In this document: in pieces, positions 10,238-19,685 of the stretch
Numbering within the stretch: the stretch's first letter is position 1
How the letters are laid out: each line of letters begins with the position of its first letter
Assembly: GCF_019740355.2 (NCBI RefSeq)
Contig: NZ_CP091819.1
Coordinates: forward strand, 1-64,000
From: Paracrocinitomix mangrovi
GTDB lineage: Bacteria; Bacteroidota; Bacteroidia; Flavobacteriales_D; Crocinitomicaceae
Reading direction: 5' to 3'
DNA length: 64,000 bases
The notes under the pieces: model-generated
What the model was told of the DNA's origin: nothing
What the model saw: only the letters and a program-made list of their open reading frames with translations
Database searches by the model: none
Position numbers and translations under genes: made by a program

Positions 10238-10420
10238 TTTGACAGAGGAGATTCACGGGCGCTATTGAAAATAAACAAGAACGGCCCGCTAAATCGACGA
10301 TATCTGTGTAATTGGAGTAAAAGTCTAATTTGACAGAGGAGATTCACGGGCGCCATTGAAAATGAACAAGTACGGCCCGCTAAATCGACGATATCTGTGT
10401 GATTGAAGTGAAAGTTTGAT
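10200..10420. repeat. Tandem 91-bp repeat carrying the end of phosphatase gene 1
   Basis: Copy 1 (10200-10290) covers the last codons of the phosphatase gene plus 53 bases beyond. Copy 2 (10291-10381) follows directly with four substitutions. A third partial, more diverged copy runs 10382 to about 10420. Each full copy contains the remnant of the terminal codons (IDDICVIGVKV and stop) and an inverted pair CGGGC / GCCCG about 24 bases apart. Copies 2 and 3 lie outside any gene. A tandem duplication spanning a gene end is the simplest reading; the hairpin might act as a weak 3' structure. Confidence 0.9.
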
Positions 10421-10473
10421 AAATTATCTGCTAGTTATCAGGTAATTGTATTCAATTCTAGCTAAAAAATGTG

Positions 10474-10501
10474 TTGTAATTCCTCAATTTAGTTACATTT
10501 A
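10474..10501 (+). promoter_or_regulatory. Candidate promoter for the Cache-type phosphatase
   Basis: TTG at 10474-10476 and TACATTTA at 10494-10501, 17 bases apart, resemble the Bacteroidota -33/-7 pair (one mismatch in -7). It sits 21 bases before the TTG start codon. It is a weak match taken together with position. Confidence 0.35.
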
Positions 10502-10522
10502 TTTGACCATAAAGTTGACCCT

Positions 10523-12508
10523 TTGAAGAAATTTGGAAGCATAATCTGGAAAAACAGTATTTACCTTTTGCTAGTAGGTATTATTGGAATCTTCGTTTTC
10601 ATCTTGATGGATTTAAGAAAAACTGTCGATCACTTGAGTAAAGACATGGTTATTAAATCCCAATTGAGAACAAACTTGGAATTGGAAAATTTCTTTTCTA
10701 CTGTTAGAGAAGACATTATCATTACAGCGCAGGAACATGCGGTTCAAAAATATGATCATACAGATTATCACAGACTCAATGCAGAGTTAAGACCACTTGT
10801 GAAAAACAAGAGGCAATTGTCTTCTATAATGATGGCCACAAGTAAAGGTGATGAGTTTATGATTCTGGATCTTGACACTTCATGGATGTTCAGAATAACT
10901 ACTGAAGGAAGTAAAGATTCAATGCCTGAGCAATTGTTTTGGCAGGATACTGAAAACAACGAACCTCATTATCGATCTAAAAAAGATCAGCAATATGATC
11001 CCAGAACACGTCCTTGGTATGAAAATGCTATGGCGCATGATGAAATGCACGTCAACTGGACAGATCCATATACATTTTTCACAACCAAAGAACCTGGGAT
11101 AACTATTTCAACCAGGTTTAAGGATACTATTGATGATATTGATGTCGTTGTTGCTTTTGATATTTTGCTTTCAGACTTATCAGAGTTTACTACAAGTCTT
11201 GACATTTCTCCGAACGGAGTGGTATTTATTCTAACAGAAGACGAACGCGTTATTGGTTTGCCATGTAAGTCTGGATATGAGACCAATGAGCAAATCATGG
11301 CAGATGTTTTAAAGCCTTACAAGGAATTAAACAATGATAAAATCAATCAAACAGTTGATGTGTGGAATTCACTGGATGATAAAGATTCATGTTTTCATTT
11401 TAAATCAGAGGGCGAAAATTGGTGGGGTTCTGTTCAACATTATAATATCAGTGATGATGACCAATTATTGGTGGGAGTTATGGTTCCTGAATCAGATTTT
11501 GTTGGGGAAGTAATTCATTCAGAGAAAGTGATCATCATTGGTTTTATTTTAGTGATGATATTCACTGTTTATATCCTAAAACAATACAGAGACAAGCAAA
11601 AATCAAATCATCAACTTCAATCTCAGAAAGAGGAAATCATGCAAAAAAATAGCATGCTAGAGAGTGCTAATGAGGAAATCACAAATGCCAAGCATGAAAT
11701 TGAAGAGAAGAGCAATGAGATTTTTGATTCTATCAATTACGCAAAAAGAATTCAAACTGCTATACTGCCGCCGCCAAGTTTTTGGAATAAAAATTTACCG
11801 GAGTCTTTTGTATTATATATTCCAAAAGACATAGTAGCAGGTGACTTTTATTGGATGGATGTGATTGATAATGAAGTGTTGTTTGCTGCGGCAGATTGTA
11901 CAGGGCATGGGGTTCCTGGAGCAATGGTTTCTGTTGTTTGTCACAATGCCTTAAATAGAGTAGTGCATGAGTTTGGAATGCATCAACCTGCAGAAATTCT
12001 TGATGAAGTAACTGATTTAGTCATAGAAACTTTTGAAAGAGCAGACCATGAAGTAAAAGACGGAATGGATATAGCTTTATGTGGATTAACCCTGGACACT
12101 ATGCAGCTTGAATTTGCAGGCGCTCACAATCCACTTTGGTTAATTAGAGAAGGAAATGCAGAGTACGAAGGTTTAGAATTAAGTATGGAATTGGAGGGCA
12201 AATCACTTTATGAGATTAAAGCGGATAAACAGCCGGTTGGTAAATTTGCTCACCGTACCAAGTTTACCTACAATAAAATTACTGTTCAAAAAGGGGATAC
12301 AATTTACCTGTCAAGTGATGGTTTCCCTGATCAGTTTGGAGGTGATAATGGTAAGAAATTAAAAAGTAAATCATTCAAGAAGTTATTGATTGAACTGTGT
12401 AAACATGATATCAAGGACCAAAAAGAAATACTTGAAAAGGCCTTTTATGAATGGAAAGGAGATTTTGAGCAATTAGATGACGTCTGTGTCATTGGAGTAA
12501 AAGTATAA
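10523..12508 (+). CDS. Cache-type sensor SpoIIE-type serine phosphatase (phosphatase 2)
   Basis: A two-pass membrane phosphatase of 661 residues. The only start that keeps the first membrane helix (about 12-29) is the TTG at 10523; there is no in-frame ATG upstream and the next one falls inside the helix. The external part (about 30-330) looks like a dCache ligand sensor, with the typical YDPRTRPWY motif near 158-166 followed by WTDPY. A second helix (about 336-354), a coiled coil and the SpoIIE domain (about 430-661) follow, with GDFYW, AADCTGHGVPGAM and SSDGFPDQFGG. Its stop shares one base with the next start (TAATG), so translational coupling is likely. The ligand is unknown. Confidence 0.88.
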   Translation: MKKFGSIIWKNSIYLLLVGIIGIFVFILMDLRKTVDHLSKDMVIKSQLRTNLELENFFSTVREDIIITAQEHAVQKYDHTDYHRLNAELRPLVKNKRQLSSIMMATSKGDEFMILDLDTSWMFRITTEGSKDSMPEQLFWQDTENNEPHYRSKKDQQYDPRTRPWYENAMAHDEMHVNWTDPYTFFTTKEPGITISTRFKDTIDDIDVVVAFDILLSDLSEFTTSLDISPNGVVFILTEDERVIGLPCKSGYETNEQIMADVLKPYKELNNDKINQTVDVWNSLDDKDSCFHFKSEGENWWGSVQHYNISDDDQLLVGVMVPESDFVGEVIHSEKVIIIGFILVMIFTVYILKQYRDKQKSNHQLQSQKEEIMQKNSMLESANEEITNAKHEIEEKSNEIFDSINYAKRIQTAILPPPSFWNKNLPESFVLYIPKDIVAGDFYWMDVIDNEVLFAAADCTGHGVPGAMVSVVCHNALNRVVHEFGMHQPAEILDEVTDLVIETFERADHEVKDGMDIALCGLTLDTMQLEFAGAHNPLWLIREGNAEYEGLELSMELEGKSLYEIKADKQPVGKFAHRTKFTYNKITVQKGDTIYLSSDGFPDQFGGDNGKKLKSKSFKKLLIELCKHDIKDQKEILEKAFYEWKGDFEQLDDVCVIGVKV

Positions 12509-14460
12509 TGAAGATACTCCCTCTAATCATATCGAACCTCACCTTATTTATTTCATTTTCTGTTTTAGCACAAAATGCAAAGGTTGATAGTTTACAAAAG
12601 GTACTAACATTAGAAAATGCTCCGGACAAGAAAGCCATAGTTCTTATGGATATTGGTGATGAGTATTTTTTATATGCCAATGATACAGCCATTTATTATT
12701 ATGAAAAAGCGTATGATCATGCATTTCAAACAGATAATGATCATCTTAAAGCACAAGTCACTTATAAGTTAGGCTTATCATATCAATTTATTGATCCTGC
12801 AAAAAGTGCTGAGTTTGCTTTGGAAACGCTCGAATATTCCGAGAAAACAGGAGATTCAAGATACCTGTCATATTCACATAATATGTTAGGAAATTTATAT
12901 CGAGCTAATGGCGAGCTGGACAAATCTATGGAAGAGTATAAGTTCGCTTTGAGTATATCTGAACAGGCAAAAGACAGTATTCAAGTAGCGCGAGCCATGA
13001 ATAATATTGGAATTGTGCACATGATGAGTGCAGAATATGATATAGGTCTTGAATATTGGTTAAAATCACTTGAGATTAAAGAATTATTGGGTGAGGAAGA
13101 AGCAGCTGCCGCTACAATGTCAAATATAGCTTTGTATTATAAAGACATTGGCAGGTATTATGAAGCAAAGGAATTTTTGGATAAAGCAATTGAAATCAAT
13201 AAAAAGTATCATGATTACGAATCAATTGCTTTTTGTTATACCATAATAGGTGACATGTATTGGAGGATGAATAATCCTGCCTCTGCCATTGTTCCTTATA
13301 AAAAAGCTTTGGCCTATTGTGATACCAATAATTCGTATTTCAATAAAGCGGATGCATTTGTTGGCTTGTCCAGAGTTTTAGATAGTTTAGGTAGATACGA
13401 AGAAGCGCTATTTTATAACCGCCTATACACTGAAGTGGTAATGGATTTTCATGATGATAAAAATGCACGAATTACAAGAGAATTAACCACTCAGTTTGAA
13501 ACTGAAAAGAAAGAACAAGAGAATGAGTTACTTAAAAAACAAGGCGAAGCAAAAGATGCAAAAATTGCCCTAGAACAAGCAAATTTTAGGTACTTATTGC
13601 TTGGTTTATTTGGATTGTTAGCTATCATAGTATTAATTGTTTATATCCTCACCAGAGTTAGAGCCGCCAAAAAAGAAATTGAAAATCAAAAACACATTGT
13701 AGAGGAGAAAAACCAGGAGATTTTAGACAGTATTACTTATGCAAAAAGACTGCAAAATGCCATTTTACCTACACAAGAAACAATTGATGCTCACTTAAAG
13801 GAGAATTTTGTTTTGTACCTGCCAAAAGATATTGTAGCAGGTGATTTTTATTGGATGGATTATGCGGACGGAAAAACCTTGCTGGCAGTTGCAGATTGCA
13901 CCGGACATGGGGTTCCCGGAGCAATGGTGTCAGTGGTTTGTCACAATGCTTTGAACAGAGCAGTTCGTGAATTTGGCTTACGCGAGCCGGGAAAAATTCT
14001 GGATAAAGTAACTGATTTGGTAATTGAAACTTTTGAAAAAAGTACTGAAGAAGTTAAAGACGGAATGGATATTTGCCTGTGCTCATTTGATTTTGAAAAC
14101 AACCAAGTGCTCTATTCTGGAGCTAATAATGGTTTGTACCATATTGTGAACGGTGAATTGGTAGAAATCAAGCCAGATAAACAACCTGTTGGTAAATATG
14201 CAGATCGACAACCTTTTACAACACATTCTATATCTAGTAAAAAAGGAGATGTATTTTATCTGTTCACAGATGGATATGCTGATCAATTTGGAGGTGAAAA
14301 AGGAAAAAAACTAAAGTACAAACCTTTCAAAGAGATATTGCTTAATAACAGTCAAAGTAACATGTGGAATCAAAGAACCGTGTTATTTGATAAGTTCCAA
14401 ACATGGAAAGGTGATTATGAGCAAATCGACGACGTATGTGTAATAGGTGTGAGAATATAA
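12508..14460 (+). CDS. TPR sensor SpoIIE-type serine phosphatase (phosphatase 3)
   Basis: A 650-residue paralogue of phosphatase 1: signal peptide ending in SVLAQ at about 22, TPR helices (about 35-320), coiled coil, one membrane helix (about 361-382), and a cytoplasmic SpoIIE domain (about 420-650) with GDFYWMD, VADCTGHGVPGAM and FTDGYADQFGG. The TPR part includes repeats such as AMNNIGIVHMMSAEYDIGLEY and a second SNIALYYKDIGRYYEAKEF, which fit the TPR pattern. It starts with ATG overlapping the previous stop by one base. The catalytic domain is closest in appearance to phosphatase 2 (GDFYWMD, SVVCHNALNR), which suggests local duplication with exchange of sensor parts. Confidence 0.88.
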   Translation: MKILPLIISNLTLFISFSVLAQNAKVDSLQKVLTLENAPDKKAIVLMDIGDEYFLYANDTAIYYYEKAYDHAFQTDNDHLKAQVTYKLGLSYQFIDPAKSAEFALETLEYSEKTGDSRYLSYSHNMLGNLYRANGELDKSMEEYKFALSISEQAKDSIQVARAMNNIGIVHMMSAEYDIGLEYWLKSLEIKELLGEEEAAAATMSNIALYYKDIGRYYEAKEFLDKAIEINKKYHDYESIAFCYTIIGDMYWRMNNPASAIVPYKKALAYCDTNNSYFNKADAFVGLSRVLDSLGRYEEALFYNRLYTEVVMDFHDDKNARITRELTTQFETEKKEQENELLKKQGEAKDAKIALEQANFRYLLLGLFGLLAIIVLIVYILTRVRAAKKEIENQKHIVEEKNQEILDSITYAKRLQNAILPTQETIDAHLKENFVLYLPKDIVAGDFYWMDYADGKTLLAVADCTGHGVPGAMVSVVCHNALNRAVREFGLREPGKILDKVTDLVIETFEKSTEEVKDGMDICLCSFDFENNQVLYSGANNGLYHIVNGELVEIKPDKQPVGKYADRQPFTTHSISSKKGDVFYLFTDGYADQFGGEKGKKLKYKPFKEILLNNSQSNMWNQRTVLFDKFQTWKGDYEQIDDVCVIGVRI

Positions 14461-14485
14461 TTCGAACATCTATTTAAGCAGTTTA

Positions 14486-14526
14486 TCCTGAGCCTGTCGA
14501 AGGGTAATTGGAGTAAAAGTGTAATT
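14486..14526. repeat. Fragment of a phosphatase gene end next to a short interspersed-type repeat
   Basis: Bases 14504-14526 repeat the terminal-codon sequence of phosphatases 1 and 2 (AATTGGAGTAAAAGT then TAATT), although the gene just upstream has its own different ending. Directly before it, 14486-14504 reads TCCTGAGCCTGTCGAAGGG, which resembles the short repeat with core CCTTCGACAGGCTCAGG known from many unrelated bacterial genomes (from memory). It may be the scar of a lost phosphatase copy. Confidence 0.6.
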
Positions 14527-14656
14527 CGTAATAAATGTTAAAATGTTCTATCATTTACCAAACCTTGTAAGTTTTAAATCGTTATTACGATTAATTACTA
14601 GAATAAATTGATAGTAAACTAATTTCCATTAAATTAATGGAAAAAATTCCCTCACC

Positions 14657-16147
14657 TTGAGTAACCTAATAGTTCGCATATTTACTAACCTCTCTACCAG
14701 AATAATGTTCATATTCTATTTGAGTATTATTTTGATCACGGCGTTTTTTATCATATTTGGTTACTACACTCAATTAAATCTTCAAGAACAAAGACAATAT
14801 GATAAGCTTAAAGCTATCGTATCAGCTACCTCCGCGGCCATTGATGGTGATGAACATCAAAGGATGATGGAGGATCATACCACTAAAGATGCGATTACTT
14901 CCAATGATCAAAACATGACGTATCACATGATACGGGATGTAATGACAAAAACCTCTGAGTTCAACAATTTAAATTCTGCTATGTATACCATGGTGTACAA
15001 CAAGTCTAAAGATGTTTTTGAATTTGGAGTTACTTCTGCAGAAGAACCATATTTCAGACATGAATACCATGATTATCCCTCTTTACTTGTAGAAAAGATG
15101 GATATTGGAGGAACTGTTCCTCGTTATGAGGATAAACATGGCGTTTGGATTTCGGCTTTTCATCCAATCAAAAATGGTAAAGGAGAGACGGTTGCAATAC
15201 TTCAGGCAGATGTGAGATTTAATGAGTTCATTGATATGGTTCGCTCTAAGTACGCACAAGAGAGTTTAATTGCATTGGGTGCAATTATATTATTAGCATT
15301 GATAATGATTCCGTATACCAGAAAGGTGTTGAAAGAGGATGAAAGACAAAAACAAAAGGTTCGAATCCAAGCAGAAATTATCGAAGAGAAAAACAAAGAC
15401 ATCACAGATAGTATTAATTATGCTTTAAAAATTCAAAATACCATATTGCCAAATATTGATCAGTTCAAGCCATACTTTGGAGATATAGATATTTTGTATA
15501 AACCCAAAGACATAGTTGCTGGAGATTTTTTCTTTTTAGATAAAGTTGGCGACGACGTTTATGTTGCAGCTGCTGATTGTACTGGACATGGGGTTCCCGG
15601 CGCTATGGTTTCTGTTATTTGTTCAAATGCTTTGTCATATGCCTTGCACGAAAAAAATCTCAACTCTACTGGTGAAGTTTTAGATCAGGTAAGAAAAAGA
15701 GTAGTTGAGAAATTCAGTTCTTCGCCTGATGGTATAAAAGATGGAATGGATGTTTCTCTTTGCAAGTTCAATATAAAAACAGGTGAAATGGAGTATTCAG
15801 GAGCAAACAATGCTGTTTATGTACTCAAAAATGGCAGTAAAGAACTTGATACACTCAATCCTGATAAACAACCCGTAGGTCAATTTGACCATGCTACTCC
15901 TTTTACAACTCATTCAATTCAACTTCAAAAGGGTGACCAGGTTTATCTATTTAGTGATGGATATGCGGATCAGTTTGGAGGCGATAAAGGAAAAAAATTG
16001 AAGTACAAATCTTTCAAACAAATGATTTTGGATGCCTCTAATGAAGAAATGTCCAGTCAAATCAGAAATCTTGACATAGGTTTTGAAAAATGGAAAGGTG
16101 ACTTTGAACAAGTGGATGACGTTTGCCTGATAGGGGTTCGTTTCTAA
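14657..16147 (+). CDS. Two-pass membrane sensor SpoIIE-type serine phosphatase (phosphatase 4)
   Basis: A 496-residue phosphatase with a membrane helix at about 16-37, an external sensor (about 38-195), a second helix (about 202-220), a coiled coil, and a SpoIIE domain (about 255-496) with GDFFFLD, AADCTGHGVPGAM and FSDGYADQFGG. The sensor begins ATSAAIDGDEHQRM, a pattern also seen before other bacterial output domains, and looks like a single Cache/PAS-type fold. The TTG at 14657 gives a basic N-terminus before the helix. An ATG at 14705 just before the helix is an alternative. It is separated from phosphatase 3 by 196 bases without a clear promoter. Confidence 0.85.
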   Translation: MSNLIVRIFTNLSTRIMFIFYLSIILITAFFIIFGYYTQLNLQEQRQYDKLKAIVSATSAAIDGDEHQRMMEDHTTKDAITSNDQNMTYHMIRDVMTKTSEFNNLNSAMYTMVYNKSKDVFEFGVTSAEEPYFRHEYHDYPSLLVEKMDIGGTVPRYEDKHGVWISAFHPIKNGKGETVAILQADVRFNEFIDMVRSKYAQESLIALGAIILLALIMIPYTRKVLKEDERQKQKVRIQAEIIEEKNKDITDSINYALKIQNTILPNIDQFKPYFGDIDILYKPKDIVAGDFFFLDKVGDDVYVAAADCTGHGVPGAMVSVICSNALSYALHEKNLNSTGEVLDQVRKRVVEKFSSSPDGIKDGMDVSLCKFNIKTGEMEYSGANNAVYVLKNGSKELDTLNPDKQPVGQFDHATPFTTHSIQLQKGDQVYLFSDGYADQFGGDKGKKLKYKSFKQMILDASNEEMSSQIRNLDIGFEKWKGDFEQVDDVCLIGVRF

Positions 16148-16218
16148 CTATATTTCCTTGGGTTAAAAAATCAACATTTTTTGCGGCTTGTTTTGATGCA
16201 ACTAATTGTATATTAACA

Positions 16219-16236
16219 AAGTCTTATAAAAGACTT
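16219..16236 (+). other. Short hairpin in the leader of the secreted adhesin-like gene
   Basis: AAGTCTT and AAGACTT form a perfect 7-bp stem with loop ATAA, 25 bases before the ATG at 16261. No T run follows, so it is a poor terminator. It may be a leader structure or chance. Confidence 0.35.
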
Positions 16237-16260
16237 GCTAATTATACGCCCCTATCTACT

Positions 16261-19200
16261 ATGAAAAGAGTATTATTCTTATTGATGTTCATGAATTTTT
16301 ATGTTTCATCAAATGCCCAGCAATTAACCAATGAAGGCACTAATTTCTACGTTGCATTTCCAGAAGTTTATGATAACAGTGCTGCTGTATTTGAAATAAA
16401 TATTTCCAGTAGACAAAATGCAACAGGTACAGTAGAAATTACTGGAACCGGTTTTAGTCAAAATTTTAATGTTGTTCCAGGTGTAGTAACAACTGTTACT
16501 GTCCCTTCTGGTGCTGCAGATATAACTATAGACGAAACAGTATTAGAAAGAGCGATTCACATTTCATCAAATAATCCTGTTACAGTTTATGCTTCAACCT
16601 TTCACAGTGCCAGATCAGAAGCTTCAGTATGCTTGCCGGTATCTGCACTAGGATCAAGCTATATGGTAACAACTTATCCAAATATGCTGAAAAGTGGTGT
16701 GTGGTATCAATCTGAGTTTATTGTAGTTGCAGGTGATCAATCTTGTGATATTACCATAGTTCCTTCGTGTACAACTGAAGGTGGAGTAGGTGCTGGTACA
16801 CCAATGTCTGTTCATTTAGATCCAAATGATGTTTATATGGTTCAGGCACAATCGGGATCAGCTTTGGATCTTACAGGTACTACTGTAACAGCAGATAATG
16901 GAACAGATAAATTTGCCGTTTTCAACGGTCATATTTGGGCGTATTTATCAAATTGTGGAAATTTAAATGCAGATCCTTTATATGAACAGGCTTATCCGAT
17001 AAAAGCTTGGGGTGTTGAACATATTCTTACCATTTCATTGGAGCAAGATGATAATGCTTATAGAGTAATTGCAAAAGACAATGGAACAACTTTTACGGTT
17101 GATGGTGTTCCTACAGGTGGAGTTTTAAATAGCGGTGATGTATATGATGGTAACTTCTCAAATATTGATGAAGCAATCATGATTGAATCAAATCATCCTG
17201 TAGCAGTGACTCAAACTATGACAACAGGTGTTTGTAGTGGAAATGGAGACCCTTCAATGATTGTAATTAACTCCAACGAGCAAATGTATTTGGATACCGT
17301 TACCTTTTATGCAGCTACCGGAGGTTCTAGTTTGGTAAACTATGTCAATGTTATTACCAGATCAGATGACACCACTTTGATGGAATTTAATACAGCACCT
17401 ATTACTGATTGGATGCCTTTAACTTATGACAATACTTATTCTTATAAGTTGTTTGCAACAGGATCTGGATCTCATACTTTAACTACTTCAGGTTGCGGTT
17501 TCCTTGCTTATGCATACGGAATGGGAAATCCTGAATCTTATTTTTATGCGGCAGGTGTGCGAGTTAATGCTGTAGATGATAGTTTATCAATTACCAATAT
17601 AAATACGAGTCAACAAGCACAATGTGATTTGGATTCCATTCAATTTTTTCCATTTACTTCAGGTGGAGATGTTGTGACTTATGATTGGGATTTTGGTGAC
17701 GGAGATTCATCTTCATTGCAAGATCCTATTCATGTTTATGCAAATGCTGGAACATATGTTGTTTCTTTAATAGTTGAATATGCTTGTTTCACAGATACCA
17801 TTGCAGATACTTTGGTAATATTTGATTCACCAGATATTAGTGGAACATTTACAGATGTGTCTTGTTATCAATACGGAGATGGAGCAATTAATACTTCTAC
17901 CACAGGTGGATCACCCAACTATTCTTATTCATGGTCTCCAAATGTTGGAACCACAGAGGATTTAACAGGATTGGATGGTGGTACCTATACGGTAACTGTT
18001 ACAGATGCAAATGGTTGTAATGATGCAGAGACTTTTGTTGTAGATGAACCGGCTCCTATTGATATTACAATAGATCCGGCAGGTCCGTTTGCTCCACCAG
18101 ATGGTCCTCAAAATATTACAGCAAGTCCGGCAGGTGGAACTTGGACAGCTACAGGATGTCCTGGATGTATCACTGCAGGAGGTGTTTTTGATCCGGCTGT
18201 TGCTGGGCCAGGTTTGTGGGAGGTTTGCTACACCGTTACTGTCGGACCATGTGATTCTACAGAATGTTCTCAGATATTGGTAGATACCTCTTGCGCAATG
18301 TTGGCTTTTACCAATGAACCAACTTGTTATGGTTTTAATGATGGATCTTTCACTGTTAACGTTTCAGGAGGTATAGGAAATATTACTTTCCTTCTTACTA
18401 ATTCTTCAGGAACACAAGTAAACGCAGGTAATTCTAATACCGCAAACAATTTGAGTGAAGGTTGGTATTATATCAATATCAATGACGATATCTGCGTGTT
18501 TGATGATTCAGTTTACATTGGAGAACCGGATGAAATGGTAGTGGATTTAAATGTTTTGGACGTGGCATGTAACGGTGATTTAAGTGGAATGGCAATTGCT
18601 GATACGGTTTTGAACTATCAGGGATCTTATAATAGTATTGCTTATTTCTGGAATCCGGCGCCTCCAAGTGGAAATGGACAAGGTGCAGATACATTATCTG
18701 GAGTTGGAGCAGGAACTTATAATTTGCAAATCAATGATGGTAACGGATGTTCACTTCAAATGGATTTTACAATTTCTGAACCACCGGCATTGGTGTTTTC
18801 TCAATTAGGTTCTGATCCTGCATACTGCCGAGTTTTTGATTATCAAAACGGAAATGGAGTTGTTTATGCGGCAGCTACCGGAGGAACACCTGATTATGAT
18901 TATACCTGGGAAAATGTATATACCCTGCAAACTACAAATAATACAACCTGGGGTGGATTGAATCCTGCTGTTTATAAAATCACAGTGATTGATGGAAATG
19001 GATGTGTATTACAAGAATTTATTACACTTGACTCATTAAGCCCTATTGCAGATTTTGATATGAGTTCTCCTCAGTTTACAGCACAATGGGAGGGAACCTC
19101 TGTTGTGGATGTGCATTTTACAAATCAATCTCAATATTTTGCCAATCCTAATAATCCACAAGCGGATACAACATTCTTTTGGAATTTTGATTTAGGTGAA

Positions 19201-19623
19201 GGTTGGTTATTAAGTACAGATTTCTTTGAAGAATTTGATAGATCTTACATTGATTCAGGAACCTACAATGTTTGTTTGGTAGCCTTGAATAAAAATGGAT
19301 GTTCAGATACAGCATGCAAGGAAATTCTGGTATTTGATAAACCTGAATTGGTTCTGCCAAATGTATTCACTCCTGGGACAGACGGATCAAATGATGTGTT
19401 CTATTTTCCTTATGTAGGAATAGCTGAGTTTGAAGCGGTAATAGTAAATCGTTGGGGAATTACAGTATTTGAATTTACAGACATTACGCAAGGGTGGGAT
19501 GGAAGTGATAAAAACGGAAGCCCATGCCAAGATGGAGTTTACTTTTATAAGTACCAGGCGGTAGCTACTAATGGTACAGAGTATGAAGGGCAAGGTAATA
19601 TTCACCTGATACGACAGAAATAA
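16261..19623 (+). CDS. Large secreted adhesin-like protein with type IX secretion (type B) C-terminal domain
   Basis: A 1120-residue exported protein. The ATG at 16261 opens a clear signal peptide ending SSNAQ (about residue 20); the frame is open further upstream but that would bury the signal. Order: an IgGFc-binding-like N-terminal region (about 20-440, with TNEGTNFYVAFPE), a PKD domain (about 473-513, YDWDFGDGDSSS), at least two or three SprB-like repeats (about 526-850, for example GTYTVTVTDANGC), and a gliding-motility-type C-terminal domain (about 1028-1120, LPNVFTPGTDGSNDVF to GQGNIHLIRQK). This C-terminus directs export by the type IX system. It is likely a surface adhesin; the ligand is unknown. 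Confidence 0.92.
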   Translation: MKRVLFLLMFMNFYVSSNAQQLTNEGTNFYVAFPEVYDNSAAVFEINISSRQNATGTVEITGTGFSQNFNVVPGVVTTVTVPSGAADITIDETVLERAIHISSNNPVTVYASTFHSARSEASVCLPVSALGSSYMVTTYPNMLKSGVWYQSEFIVVAGDQSCDITIVPSCTTEGGVGAGTPMSVHLDPNDVYMVQAQSGSALDLTGTTVTADNGTDKFAVFNGHIWAYLSNCGNLNADPLYEQAYPIKAWGVEHILTISLEQDDNAYRVIAKDNGTTFTVDGVPTGGVLNSGDVYDGNFSNIDEAIMIESNHPVAVTQTMTTGVCSGNGDPSMIVINSNEQMYLDTVTFYAATGGSSLVNYVNVITRSDDTTLMEFNTAPITDWMPLTYDNTYSYKLFATGSGSHTLTTSGCGFLAYAYGMGNPESYFYAAGVRVNAVDDSLSITNINTSQQAQCDLDSIQFFPFTSGGDVVTYDWDFGDGDSSSLQDPIHVYANAGTYVVSLIVEYACFTDTIADTLVIFDSPDISGTFTDVSCYQYGDGAINTSTTGGSPNYSYSWSPNVGTTEDLTGLDGGTYTVTVTDANGCNDAETFVVDEPAPIDITIDPAGPFAPPDGPQNITASPAGGTWTATGCPGCITAGGVFDPAVAGPGLWEVCYTVTVGPCDSTECSQILVDTSCAMLAFTNEPTCYGFNDGSFTVNVSGGIGNITFLLTNSSGTQVNAGNSNTANNLSEGWYYININDDICVFDDSVYIGEPDEMVVDLNVLDVACNGDLSGMAIADTVLNYQGSYNSIAYFWNPAPPSGNGQGADTLSGVGAGTYNLQINDGNGCSLQMDFTISEPPALVFSQLGSDPAYCRVFDYQNGNGVVYAAATGGTPDYDYTWENVYTLQTTNNTTWGGLNPAVYKITVIDGNGCVLQEFITLDSLSPIADFDMSSPQFTAQWEGTSVVDVHFTNQSQYFANPNNPQADTTFFWNFDLGEGWLLSTDFFEEFDRSYIDSGTYNVCLVALNKNGCSDTACKEILVFDKPELVLPNVFTPGTDGSNDVFYFPYVGIAEFEAVIVNRWGITVFEFTDITQGWDGSDKNGSPCQDGVYFYKYQAVATNGTEYEGQGNIHLIRQK

Positions 19624-19635
19624 AATTGATGATGT

Positions 19636-19668
19636 AAAAAAAGCCACAGAAGTTCTGTGGCTTTTTTT
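19636..19668. terminator. Bidirectional terminator between convergent genes
   Basis: AAGCCACAGA and TCTGTGGCTT form a perfect stem with a 3-base loop, flanked by A and T runs on both sides. It serves the adhesin gene (plus) and the epimerase gene (minus). Confidence 0.9.
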
Positions 19669-19685
19669 GTTAAATGTCACTTATA

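Noticed and set aside
16123-16260. Upstream extension of the adhesin-like gene overlapping phosphatase 4
   Set aside because: The extension has no coding character and precedes an obvious signal peptide starting at 16261.
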